Shown here: positions 50,982 to 58,811 of the stretch, one piece after another
Position numbering within the stretch: the first letter of the stretch is position 1
Layout of the letters: every line of letters starts with the position of its first letter
DNA from: Miltoncostaea sp036826475
Lineage (GTDB): Bacteria > Actinomycetota > Thermoleophilia > Miltoncostaeales > Miltoncostaeaceae
DNA: 64,000 nucleotides
NCBI GenBank assembly: GCA_036826475.1
Contig: DAISWG010000005.1
Span: 1-64,000 of the forward strand
Direction: 5' to 3'
Notes under the pieces: generated by a model
Databases searched by the model: none
What the model saw: the letters and a program-made list of their open reading frames with translations, nothing else
What the model was told of the DNA's origin: nothing
Position numbers and translations under genes: made by a program

Positions 50982-52115
50982 TCACCGCGCGCTCGCGAAC
51001 GGCAGCCGGGCTCGCACCGCGAACCCGCCGCCGTGGCCCGGACCGGCCTCCAGCTCGCCGCCGAAGAGCGCGACGCGCTCCCGGATCCCCGCGAGCCCGT
51101 GGCCCGAGCCGTCCCCGGGCGGCGCGTCGCCCCCGCCGTCGTCGGTGACGTCGATGACGATGCCGTCGTCCTCGTAGCGCAGCACCACCAGGGCCCGGGC
51201 CGGCCCGGCGTGCTTCAGGGCGTTGGTGAGGGCCTCCTGCACGATGCGGAACGCCGAGAGGTCGACGCCCGGCGGCAGCGCCACGGGGGCGCCCTCCACG
51301 CGGACCTGCACCGGGAGCCCCGCGTCGCGCACGTCGCCGACCAGGGCGTCGATGCGTCCCAGGCCCGGCTGTGGCGCCAGCGCCAGGGTGCCGTCGTCCT
51401 CCCGTAGCAGGCCGACGAGGCGGCGCATCTCCACCAGCGCCTGCTGGCCGGTGCGCTCGATCGTGTCGAGGGCGCCCCGCGTCTCCTCGGGATCCTCGTC
51501 GAGCAGCGCCCGTCCGCCGCGCGCCTGGAGCACGATGACGCTGATCGCGTGGGCCACCACGTCGTGCAGCTCGCGGGCGATCCGCGCCCGCTCCGCGGCG
51601 ATCGCCGCCTGCGCCGCGTCCCGCTCACCGGCGATGCGGCGCTCGCTCTCGCGGCGGCGCCGCACCACCCGCCCGGCCACCCACGGGCCGCCGAACAGGA
51701 GCGCGAAGAAGATGATCCCGCCCAGGTAGACGCCGTCCGGGTCCCCGACGAGCGCGCCCACCGCGAGCGTGGCGGTCAGCGCGCCCGCCGCGACCGTGCG
51801 CCGGCCCGAGGTGTGGGCCGCCGCGGTGTAGACCGCCAGGAGCACGATGGGCCCGACCGCCTCGACGTCGGTGACGGCCTTCGGCAGCAGGCTGCCCATC
51901 ACCCCGCCCGCCACCACCAGCGCGAGCAGCGTCACGGGCACGCGCCGCCGCAGCGCGAGCGGCACGAGCAGCGCCGCCGCCCAGACGCAGACGCCGGCCT
52001 TCTCGCCGGGCGCGACGTCGAGCGTCAGCACCTGCGCCACGAGCACCACCACCAGGCCGGCGGCGAGCGCCGCGTCGAGGATGGCGCGCCGGTCGTCGGG
52101 GATCTGCCACCTCAT
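50982..52115 (-). CDS. DesK/NarX-type sensor histidine kinase 2
   Basis: A 377-residue kinase with about five TM helices in residues 10-150, a charged coiled-coil-like linker (RRRRESERRIAGERDAA), phospho-acceptor His in ARELHDVVAHAISVI, and HATPase with QEALTNALKHAG and DDGGGD and GHGLAGIRERV. ATG 52115 follows TAGCGT by 7 nt, identical to kinase 1. Together with regulator 2 it mirrors the first pair. Confidence 0.9.
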   Translation of the reverse strand: MRWQIPDDRRAILDAALAAGLVVVLVAQVLTLDVAPGEKAGVCVWAAALLVPLALRRRVPVTLLALVVAGGVMGSLLPKAVTDVEAVGPIVLLAVYTAAAHTSGRRTVAAGALTATLAVGALVGDPDGVYLGGIIFFALLFGGPWVAGRVVRRRRESERRIAGERDAAQAAIAAERARIARELHDVVAHAISVIVLQARGGRALLDEDPEETRGALDTIERTGQQALVEMRRLVGLLREDDGTLALAPQPGLGRIDALVGDVRDAGLPVQVRVEGAPVALPPGVDLSAFRIVQEALTNALKHAGPARALVVLRYEDDGIVIDVTDDGGGDAPPGDGSGHGLAGIRERVALFGGELEAGPGHGGGFAVRARLPFASAR

Positions 52116-52122
52116 GCGCGCG

Positions 52123-52128
52123 ACGCTA
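52123..52128 (-). promoter_or_regulatory. -10 TAGCGT of the leaderless kinase 2 mRNA
   Basis: TAGCGT on the minus strand, 7 nt before ATG 52115. Confidence 0.55.
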
Positions 52129-52245
52129 CGTCCGCGGGCACCCCCCGCGCCATCCGCCGCGCGAGCGATCCGTCCGCGCCGGGTCCGCTCGCGGGAGCGA
52201 TGCGGATCGCCACGGGAGGCGACGCGCGCCCCGGGACGCCGGCCA

Positions 52246-52251
52246 TACCGT
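52246..52251 (+). promoter_or_regulatory. -10-like TACCGT of the secreted gene at 52282
   Basis: TACCGT 30 nt before ATG, leaving room for a leader with the GAGGAGG ribosome-binding site. Confidence 0.4.
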
Positions 52252-52281
52252 CGCCGCGCACACCACGACCGAGGAGGAGCG

Positions 52282-53085
52282 ATGTTCCGAGCAACGATCG
52301 CGGGCGCCGTCGTCACGGCCGCCGTCGCCACCGCCGCGGCCGCGCCGGCGTCCGCGGCCCCGGTGGCGGTCGACGTGACCGACGCGGCCATCGTCATGCC
52401 GGGCCGCGTCCCCGGCGGCATGGTCGCCATGCGGTTCCGCAACGCCGGCACCCGGCTCCACGAGTTCGCGATGGGGCGGGCCGACGCCGGCCATGGCGTG
52501 GCCGATGTGCGCGCCGCGGTCCGCCGCATCGCGCGGGGCGGGCCGCCGCCGCCGTGGCTGCGCGACGTCGCGGGCCCCGGGCAGATCGCCGCCGGCGCCC
52601 AGGTGACGGTGACGCGGCGGCTGCGGCCCGGCGTTTACGTCCTGTTCGACGGCGTGCCGGACCACCACGGCGTCCCCGGGGTGGCGCGCGGCATCTCCCG
52701 CGTCTTCCGCGTCGCGGGCGACACCGGCGCCGCCCCGCCGGCCGCCGACGCGGTCGTCACCGCGGGGGCGCACGGGTTCGACGTCCCGCCGCTCCCCGGC
52801 GGAACGGTCACCGTGGAGTTGCGCAACGGTGCAAGCGCGTCGCGCGGCTTCCGGCTGACGTCGATCCGGCCGGGCCGGACCCTGGCCGACGTGGACCGGT
52901 GGGTCGCGGCGCTCGAGTCGTCGGGCAGGCTGCCCGCGGGCCCCGCGCCCCTCACGATGCTCGGCGCGATGCAGAGCATCCCGGCCGGGACGTCCGTCTA
53001 CGTCACGCTCCGGCTCACCGCCGGCCGCCAGTACGCCGTCGGCGACGACGAGTCGGGCGCCCTCACCCGCTTCACCCCGCGCTGA
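52282..53085 (+). CDS. Secreted two-domain beta-sandwich protein
   Basis: A 267-residue exported protein with signal peptide to about residue 26 (PASAA). Two similar halves follow (about 28-145 and 155-265), each with the pattern 'FRNAGTRLHEFAMGR ... RPGVYVLFDG' or 'LRNGASASRGFRLTSIRPG ... AGRQYAVGDD', a cupredoxin-like or blue-copper-type fold. The Cys and Met copper ligands are absent, so it is unlikely to bind type-1 copper. GAGGAGG precedes ATG. Function unknown. Confidence 0.7.
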   Translation: MFRATIAGAVVTAAVATAAAAPASAAPVAVDVTDAAIVMPGRVPGGMVAMRFRNAGTRLHEFAMGRADAGHGVADVRAAVRRIARGGPPPPWLRDVAGPGQIAAGAQVTVTRRLRPGVYVLFDGVPDHHGVPGVARGISRVFRVAGDTGAAPPAADAVVTAGAHGFDVPPLPGGTVTVELRNGASASRGFRLTSIRPGRTLADVDRWVAALESSGRLPAGPAPLTMLGAMQSIPAGTSVYVTLRLTAGRQYAVGDDESGALTRFTPR

Positions 53086-53100
53086 CGGGACCGGGTGTCG

Positions 53101-53106
53101 TAGCGT
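53101..53106 (+). promoter_or_regulatory. -10 TAGCGT of the secreted gene at 53143
   Basis: TAGCGT 36 nt before GTG, with AGAGGAGG between, so a leadered transcript. Confidence 0.5.
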
Positions 53107-53142
53107 CGCGGCGAGCGTGCCAGCCGACAGAGGAGGTGCCAC

Positions 53143-53718
53143 GTGCGCTCACACCGGACCCTCACCATCCTGGCCGGGCTCGCGGCGGTCGCGGTCGCGG
53201 CGACCATCGCCCTGGGGGCCACCACGGGCGGGACCAGTGGAGCACCCGGCCTGGCGGCGCTGCGCGCCGACGTCACGAAGCTCCTGAACGGGCCGCGCCT
53301 GGAGGTCCAGGCCGCGGTCGACGAGGCGGCCTGCGGCAACGCCTCCGTCCAGTGCGGCGACGCTGGCAGCGGGCACACGTTCCTGCCGGCGGCGTCGACC
53401 AACCACAACCCCGTCGCCGTCGCCGTGCTCGTCACGCGCAACGGCAGGCCGCGCCCCGGGCTGGGCTCGGCGGCGTTCGACTGGAGCAACCGCACCGTCC
53501 CCGCGGGCGGCCCCGGCAGCGTCCGCTGCCCGGCGGGCGGCACCGGCTGCGCCTCGACCGACCTCTTCCAGGACGCCGGCGACGGCATCTACGTGATCTG
53601 GGTGCACCCCGGCCCGGCGGGGGCCAACTGGAAGGCGGGCCGCTACTTCGGCCGCGTCACCGTGACCGACCCGGGTGGCAGGAAGGGCAGCGCGCTGGTG
53701 ACCATCACGATCCCGTAG
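53143..53718 (+). CDS. Secreted protein of unknown function
   Basis: A 191-residue exported protein: signal peptide LTILAGLAAVAVAATIALG, a short helical part with one Cys pair (EAACGNASVQC), then a beta-sandwich of about 110 residues with a second Cys pair (VRCPAGGTGC) and a C-terminal strand VTVTDPGGRKG resembling Ig-like/CARDB domains. GTG start with AGAGGAGG 5 nt upstream. Its end overlaps the opposing Vps62-like gene by 14 bp. No family recognised. Confidence 0.72.
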   Translation: MRSHRTLTILAGLAAVAVAATIALGATTGGTSGAPGLAALRADVTKLLNGPRLEVQAAVDEAACGNASVQCGDAGSGHTFLPAASTNHNPVAVAVLVTRNGRPRPGLGSAAFDWSNRTVPAGGPGSVRCPAGGTGCASTDLFQDAGDGIYVIWVHPGPAGANWKAGRYFGRVTVTDPGGRKGSALVTITIP

Positions 53719-55654
53719 GCGACGTGGGGGGGACGGCGCCGGCCGGGAGGGTGTCCTCCGCCGGCGCCTCCTCCTGTCTCACCCTCAAGTCGAAGTAGAG
53801 GTAGGTGACGACGACCGCGGCGAACGGGAGCGCCACCACGTAGAAGGCGCCGGCGATCAGGTTCACGAAGTCGAACGCCGCGCCCGTGAACAGGAGCACC
53901 AGCACGCCGACGGCGGGCCCGATGAGCAGCGCCAGCCCCGTGAGGCCCAGGGCGATGGTGGCCGTGCGCCACCAGTTGCCGCGCGTCAGGACGATGCTGC
54001 GGCGCAGGATTCCCGGCCGGGGGCGCTCCTCGGCGCCCGCGATGACGCCGAGCAGCGACCAGCGCACCACCACGTAGACGGCGATCGGGACGAGCAGCAG
54101 CGTGACGTTGAACACCAGGATCACCGCGACGGCGATCGCCACCGCGGCGGCCAGCGGCCGCACGTCGCGGAGCACCGCCCGGTAGGCCCAGAGGGCGGTC
54201 ACGCGCCGTCCCGCCGCGCCCTCGACGATGACGCGGGCCGTCGCCGCCTGGACGACCGCGAAGCCGATGAGCGTCAGGACCATCCCCAGGGCGAGCGCCA
54301 TCGCGTCGACCCAGACGTGCCGCTCCCCGGCCTCGTCCACGAGCGGGGCGAGTGCCGTCGCCCGGAACAGCAGCCACTGGAGCCCGGTGATCATGAGGGC
54401 GAGCGGGATGAAGAGCAGCCCGATCCCGATGAAGGTCTGCGGCCGCTCGGCGAACGCGTGGGCGCCGGCGGTGATGATCTGACCCCAGGCGCGGCGGGCC
54501 GCGGGGGGGCGCGGGCTGGACGGCCCCCAGCGGGTGCGGGTGATCGGCCACAGCAGCAGCAGCACGATCGCGGTGATCACCAGCGCCGTGCGGCCCGGGT
54601 TGATCTTGATCAGGCGCAGGACCGTCGAGCCGCGCTCGATCGACCCGCAGAAGACGTCGGTGGCGTTCGTCCCCACCAGGCCGCTCGCCGGCACCGCGAA
54701 GCTGGTGGCGCGCCAGCTCTGCGACGCCCACGTGAACGGGTGGGTCCAGCGGAGGTTGCGGTTCGGCCCGACCGGCCCGTTGAAGAAGGCGGCGTGCTTC
54801 TCGCCCCAGCGGCCGTCGAACCCGAGCCAGGGGTACTCGGCGACCGCCAGGGCCGGGTCGGAGGGGATCGTCCGCACGCCCGGGCGGTACGTCTGCGACG
54901 GGGCGCGCGTGTCGTCGCACCCCAGGCCCTCGGCGTCGCTGCGCATCAGGTAGAGCCGCGACTCGTAGAAGTTGGCCTGCGAGCCGGCGGCGGGGTGCAC
55001 GACCGGGTGGGTGCCGCCCACCAGCTCCAGCTTCTCGTCGCCCCATTCCGCGCGCTCGGCGCTGGAGTGCTGGCTGAAGCCCACCTCGACGGGCCGCTCG
55101 GACAGCGCCTCCTCCGGCGTCGCCGCGTCGAAGTTGAGCTGGATCATCTCCCAGTCGCCCTCGTGGGTGTTGTTCCAGTCGTTGAAGACGTAGAAGAACC
55201 AGTACTGCAGGGCGAGGCGCCCGGGGACGCCGGGCTCGGTGGCCACGTGCGCGTAGGCGGTCGGCGGGGACGCCAGGCGCTCGCCCCACTCCACGTAGGT
55301 GCACCCGGGCCTGAGCGCGTCGCCCGGGAAGTCGAGGTGGTAGTCCCAGAGCCCCTGGGAGAGCCGCTGCGCGCTCGGCGCGACGCCCACCAGGTTGGTG
55401 CGGTCCCACGGCCCGCGCAGCGCGATCTCGTCGTTGTCCATCAGGTCGCCGACGTCCACCGGCAGGTACGGCACGTCGACGCCGCAGGAGCTCGCGCCCT
55501 CCGTCATGCGCAGGACCGGGGCGTACTCCCGCGCCAGCGCGACCTCGGCCGCGGGCGCCGCCGACGCCGGGGCGCACGCCCACGCGGCGGCCGCCCACGC
55601 GAGCGCCACCAACACCACCCCCATGAGCCGGCGAGCCGGCGCAGCCCGATGCAC
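53705..55654 (-). CDS. Vps62-like extracellular domain fused to a polytopic membrane domain
   Basis: A 649-residue protein. After a signal segment (VVLVALAWAAAAWACAPASAA) an extracellular domain of about 290 residues has the eukaryotic Vps62/DUF946 hallmark YWFFYVFNDWNNTHEGDWE plus DVPYLPVDVGD and FSQHSSAERAEW. One TM helix follows, then a six-TM domain of the glycerophosphodiesterase-membrane type (VRWSLLGVIAGAEERPRPGILRRS). GTG 55654 lies 7 nt after TAGCGT. The membrane half suggests a transport or lipid-related channel role, while Vps62 domains have no defined activity; the combination is notable. Confidence 0.72.
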   Translation of the reverse strand: MHRAAPARRLMGVVLVALAWAAAAWACAPASAAPAAEVALAREYAPVLRMTEGASSCGVDVPYLPVDVGDLMDNDEIALRGPWDRTNLVGVAPSAQRLSQGLWDYHLDFPGDALRPGCTYVEWGERLASPPTAYAHVATEPGVPGRLALQYWFFYVFNDWNNTHEGDWEMIQLNFDAATPEEALSERPVEVGFSQHSSAERAEWGDEKLELVGGTHPVVHPAAGSQANFYESRLYLMRSDAEGLGCDDTRAPSQTYRPGVRTIPSDPALAVAEYPWLGFDGRWGEKHAAFFNGPVGPNRNLRWTHPFTWASQSWRATSFAVPASGLVGTNATDVFCGSIERGSTVLRLIKINPGRTALVITAIVLLLLWPITRTRWGPSSPRPPAARRAWGQIITAGAHAFAERPQTFIGIGLLFIPLALMITGLQWLLFRATALAPLVDEAGERHVWVDAMALALGMVLTLIGFAVVQAATARVIVEGAAGRRVTALWAYRAVLRDVRPLAAAVAIAVAVILVFNVTLLLVPIAVYVVVRWSLLGVIAGAEERPRPGILRRSIVLTRGNWWRTATIALGLTGLALLIGPAVGVLVLLFTGAAFDFVNLIAGAFYVVALPFAAVVVTYLYFDLRVRQEEAPAEDTLPAGAVPPTSPTGS

Positions 55655-55661
55655 GGCGGGC

Positions 55662-55667
55662 ACGCTA
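55662..55667 (-). promoter_or_regulatory. -10 TAGCGT of the leaderless Vps62-like mRNA
   Basis: TAGCGT on the minus strand, 7 nt before GTG 55654. Confidence 0.55.
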
Positions 55668-55684
55668 CCCCACGCCGTGGTACG

Positions 55685-55690
55685 TATGGT
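55685..55690 (+). promoter_or_regulatory. -10-like TATGGT of the RDD gene
   Basis: TATGGT, 26 nt before ATG 55717 with GGGAGG between; divergent from the promoter at 55662. Confidence 0.4.
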
Positions 55691-55716
55691 CGGGTCATCC
55701 CGGCGGGAGGTCTCCG

Positions 55717-56790
55717 ATGGCGCAGTGGCGGACAGGCGGACGGGGCACGGCGGGCACGGTCGGCTCGATGGTCTCCGACGCCGTGCTGGGCATGGCCGAG
55801 CGGGTCGTGCGCCCCTCCGCGGGGCCCCCGCCACCCGCGGAGCCCACCTCGGAGCCCGCCCCGGAGCCACCCTCGGCGCCCCACCCGGACGGTCCGGGTC
55901 GCGGGATCGGCGACGTCGCCGGTGCCGTGGTCGGGCGGATCGTCCCGGCGGTGATCGATCACGTCGACGTGGACGCCGTCGTGCAGCGCGTCGACATCGA
56001 CGGGGTGGTGGAGCGGGTCGACGTCAACCGGGTGCTCGCCCGCGTCGACGTCGACGGCATCCTCGAGCGCGTCGACCCCAACCCCCTCCTCGACCGGGTG
56101 GACATCGACCGGCTCGTCGGGCGCGTGGACATGGGGGCCGTGGCCCGGGAGGCCGTCGAGGGCCTCGACCTGGGCGAGATCGTCCGCGAGTCGACCGTCG
56201 GCCTGGGGGGCGACGTGGTCCGCGACGCGCGGCTCGAGGCGATGCGCGTCGACCGGGCCGTCGAGGGGGGCTTCGACCGCGCGCTCGGCAGGGAGCCGCG
56301 CGGCGCCGTCATCGAGGCGCCCGGCGACGCCACCAGCCGGGCGGGGCTGCTCTCGCGCCTCGGCGCGACGCTCATCGACTCGGTGGTGGTCGTGCTGCTG
56401 GGCCTGCTCCTGCTGCTGGTGCTCGCGTCGCTGCGGCTGCTCTGGACGACCGGCTTCGACGTCGACTTCGTGGCCGGCGTGCCGGTCCGCGTCGGTGCCA
56501 TCGTGCTGCTGCTGGCCTACCTCACCTACGGGTGGGGGCTCGACGGGCGCACCGTCGGGAAGCTGGTCTTCGGGCTGCGGGTGCTCGACGAGGACGGCTC
56601 CGACCTGTCGTTCCGGCGCGCGTTCGCGCGCGCGGTGCTGGTGGTCATCTTCCCGGTGGGCCTCCTGTGGGCCGCGGTCAGCCGCACGTCGGCCTCGGTC
56701 CAGGACCTCCTGGTGAGCACCGTCGTGGTGCACGACTGGGGTCGCGAGCGCACCCCGGAGCGCCCCCGGCGCCGCCGCGCCAGGGGCTGA
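55717..56790 (+). CDS. RDD-family membrane protein with nine-residue repeats
   Basis: A 357-residue protein. N-terminal amphipathic helix and Pro/Glu-rich linker (residues 30-60), then seven tandem nine-residue repeats of the form VD(V/I)DxVVxR (residues 83-145), an acidic helical stretch, and the RDD domain at about 205-345 (RLGATLIDSV with Arg and Asp, two TM helices, GRTVGKLVFGLRVLD, SFRRAFAR). RDD proteins are small membrane proteins, some linked to ion exchange. The repeat block could form a small solenoid or coiled unit on the cytoplasmic side. A Ser/Thr kinase gene follows 50 bp downstream. Confidence 0.82.
   Translation: MAQWRTGGRGTAGTVGSMVSDAVLGMAERVVRPSAGPPPPAEPTSEPAPEPPSAPHPDGPGRGIGDVAGAVVGRIVPAVIDHVDVDAVVQRVDIDGVVERVDVNRVLARVDVDGILERVDPNPLLDRVDIDRLVGRVDMGAVAREAVEGLDLGEIVRESTVGLGGDVVRDARLEAMRVDRAVEGGFDRALGREPRGAVIEAPGDATSRAGLLSRLGATLIDSVVVVLLGLLLLLVLASLRLLWTTGFDVDFVAGVPVRVGAIVLLLAYLTYGWGLDGRTVGKLVFGLRVLDEDGSDLSFRRAFARAVLVVIFPVGLLWAAVSRTSASVQDLLVSTVVVHDWGRERTPERPRRRRARG
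55963..56151 (+). repeat. Seven 27-bp coding repeats (VDVDxVVxR)
   Basis: The codons for residues 83-145 of the RDD protein. Successive units read VDVDAVVQR, VDIDGVVER, VDVNRVLAR, VDVDGILER, VDPNPLLDR, VDIDRLVGR, VDMGAVARE. Confidence 0.85.
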
Positions 56791-56840
56791 TCCCGGCCGC
56801 GTCGCGTGTCGGGACCCGGCGGGGCGGGCACGTCACCGGG

Positions 56841-57977
56841 GTGGACCTCCCCTCCCGGTACCGGGAGCCCGTCCTCATCGCCGCCGGCGGCATGGGGGCC
56901 GTCTACCGGGCTCACGACGAGCGCCTGGGCCGCGACGTGGCGGTCAAGGTCCCGTCGGACGCGGTCGCCGGCGACCCCGCCGCCGGCCGGCGCTTCCGGC
57001 GCGAGGCGGTGTCGGCCGCCCGCGTCCACCACCCCAACGTGGCCGTCGTCCACGACGCCGGCGAGCACCGGGGCCGGTCGTACATGGTCATGGAGCTGGT
57101 GCCGGGCGGCACGGTCGCGGATCGCCTCGCCGTCGGACGGCCGCCCCGGGACGTGGCGCTCGGCTGGATCGCCCAGGCGGCGGCGGGACTGGACGCCGCC
57201 CACGCGGCGGGGGTCGTCCACCGGGACGTGAAGCCGGCGAACCTGCTCCTCGACGCGGAGGGGAGGGTGAAGGTGGCCGACTTCGGCATCGCCCGCGTGC
57301 TCGGCGACCGGGACGCCACCCTGACGGCCGCCGGCGCGGTGGTGGGGACGTCCGGCTACGCGTCGCCCGAGCAGGCGCAGGGGCGGCCCGTGACCCCGGC
57401 CGCGGACCAGTACTCGCTGGCCGCCGTCGCGTTCGAGCTGCTCACCGGCGAGCGCCCGTTCGCCCCGCGCACGGGCCTGGCGGAGCTGGCCGCCCACGTG
57501 CACGACGCGGTGCCCCGGGCGCGGGAGCGGGACCCGACGCTGCCGGCGGCGGTGGACGACGTCCTGGGGCGGGGGCTGGCCAAGGATCCTGCGGCGCGGT
57601 TCCCGTCCGCCGGCGGGCTGGCCGCCGCCCTCGGCGCGGCGCTCGGCGCCCCGGGCGGCACGACCGCCGTGCTGCCGGCGTCCCCGCCCCACCGCCGGAG
57701 GGGCCGCGCGATCGCGGCCGGCGTGGCGATCGCCGCCGTCGCGGGGGCCGTGGCGGTCGCCGCGACCACGATGGGCGGCGACGGGGACGCGCCCGCGTCC
57801 GCGCCGCCCGCCGCGCCGCCCGTCCAGACCGTCATGCGCACCGTCACCGCCTCCGTCACCACCGCCGCGCCGGCCCCCGCCGGTCCCGGCGAGGGGGCGG
57901 CGAAGGGCGGGGGGAAGGGGCCCAAGGGGCCCAAGGCGCAGAAGGCGCCGAAGGGGCCGAAGGGGCGCGACGAGTGA
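56841..57977 (+). CDS. Membrane Ser/Thr protein kinase
   Basis: A 378-residue kinase. Gly-rich loop IAAGGMGAVY, Lys36 (VAVKV), HRDVKPAN near 127-134 (catalytic Asp129), DFG at 147-149, activation loop with TAAGAVVGTSGYASPEQ, so fully active-looking. One TM helix near residues 295-318; the extracellular tail is short, Thr/Pro-rich, ending in a Lys-Gly-Pro run (KGPKGPKAQKAPKGPKG) and lacks PASTA domains. GTG 56841 is chosen as the first start before the glycine loop. Likely phosphorylates membrane-associated targets, perhaps the RDD neighbour (inference). Confidence 0.88.
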   Translation: MDLPSRYREPVLIAAGGMGAVYRAHDERLGRDVAVKVPSDAVAGDPAAGRRFRREAVSAARVHHPNVAVVHDAGEHRGRSYMVMELVPGGTVADRLAVGRPPRDVALGWIAQAAAGLDAAHAAGVVHRDVKPANLLLDAEGRVKVADFGIARVLGDRDATLTAAGAVVGTSGYASPEQAQGRPVTPAADQYSLAAVAFELLTGERPFAPRTGLAELAAHVHDAVPRARERDPTLPAAVDDVLGRGLAKDPAARFPSAGGLAAALGAALGAPGGTTAVLPASPPHRRRGRAIAAGVAIAAVAGAVAVAATTMGGDGDAPASAPPAAPPVQTVMRTVTASVTTAAPAPAGPGEGAAKGGGKGPKGPKAQKAPKGPKGRDE

Positions 57978-57981
57978 CGGG

Positions 57982-57995
57982 CCGGCCCCCGCCGG
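57982..57995. terminator. Hairpin between convergent kinase and YihY genes
   Basis: CCGGC - CCCC - GCCGG in the 18-bp gap between the two stops. Confidence 0.4.
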
Positions 57996-58811
57996 TCAGC
58001 GTTCGTCGCCGCCGTCGGCCTCCGCGCCGATCAGGAGCGCCAGGCAGGTGAGCCAGAGCCACAGCAGCACCACGACGATCGAGGCGAGCGCGCCGTAGGT
58101 CTTGCCGTAGCTCGCGAAGTTGGCCGTGTAGGCGGCGAAGAGCGCGGAGACGACGAGCCAGACGACCATCGCCACCACCGCCCCCGCGGTGATCACGCCC
58201 AGGCGGGCCTTCGGGTGGGGGCCCGCCGAGAACCGGTACAGCAGGCCGACGCCCACGAGCATCACGATCGCCAGCACCGGCCAGCGCAGGACCTGGAAGG
58301 CGGCCCGCCCGGCGTCGCCCGTGCCCGCCTTGTCCAGCACCGGCGGGACCGCCGCGACCAGGAAGATCACGATCGCCAGGAACACGATCGCGGCGAGCGT
58401 CAGCAGCAGGGCCTTGCCCCTCTTGGCCACGAAGCCCGCCGGCTCCTCGCGGTCGCGTGCCACGTGGATGCCGGTGACGAGCGCGGCGGTGCCGCCCGAG
58501 GCGCTCCAGAGGGCCAGCGCGACCGCCACGACGAGCGTCGCGGACAGGCCGCCGCGGTCGGCGTCGATGATCTGGGTGAGCTGGTAGACGAGGAAGTCCT
58601 CGACCTCCGCCGGGAGGGAGGAACTGACGTCCTGCACCTGCTGCCGCACGTCGGCGGGGTCGGCCACCAGCCCGTACACCGAGATGAGCGCCACCAGGGC
58701 GGGCACCAGGGCCAGGAACGCGTAGAAGGCGACGCCGGCCGCAACCAGCGTGGTGTTGTGCTCCCGGATGCGGGCGGGGAGCGCGGACGCCACCGTCGCG
58801 AGGGACATCAT
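57996..58811 (-). CDS. YihY/UPF0761-family membrane protein
   Basis: A 271-residue six-TM protein of the YihY/virulence-factor BrkB family: NTTLVAAGVAFYAFLALVPALVALISVYGL, GLSATLVVAVALALWSASGG, KTYGALASIVVVLLWLWLTCLALLIGAE. These are envelope proteins of unsettled function, often near lipid or wall genes. ATG 58811 overlaps the upstream stop (ATGA) and has GGAGGGGG before it. It is the last gene of the P-type ATPase operon. Confidence 0.88.
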   Translation of the reverse strand: MMSLATVASALPARIREHNTTLVAAGVAFYAFLALVPALVALISVYGLVADPADVRQQVQDVSSSLPAEVEDFLVYQLTQIIDADRGGLSATLVVAVALALWSASGGTAALVTGIHVARDREEPAGFVAKRGKALLLTLAAIVFLAIVIFLVAAVPPVLDKAGTGDAGRAAFQVLRWPVLAIVMLVGVGLLYRFSAGPHPKARLGVITAGAVVAMVVWLVVSALFAAYTANFASYGKTYGALASIVVVLLWLWLTCLALLIGAEADGGDER

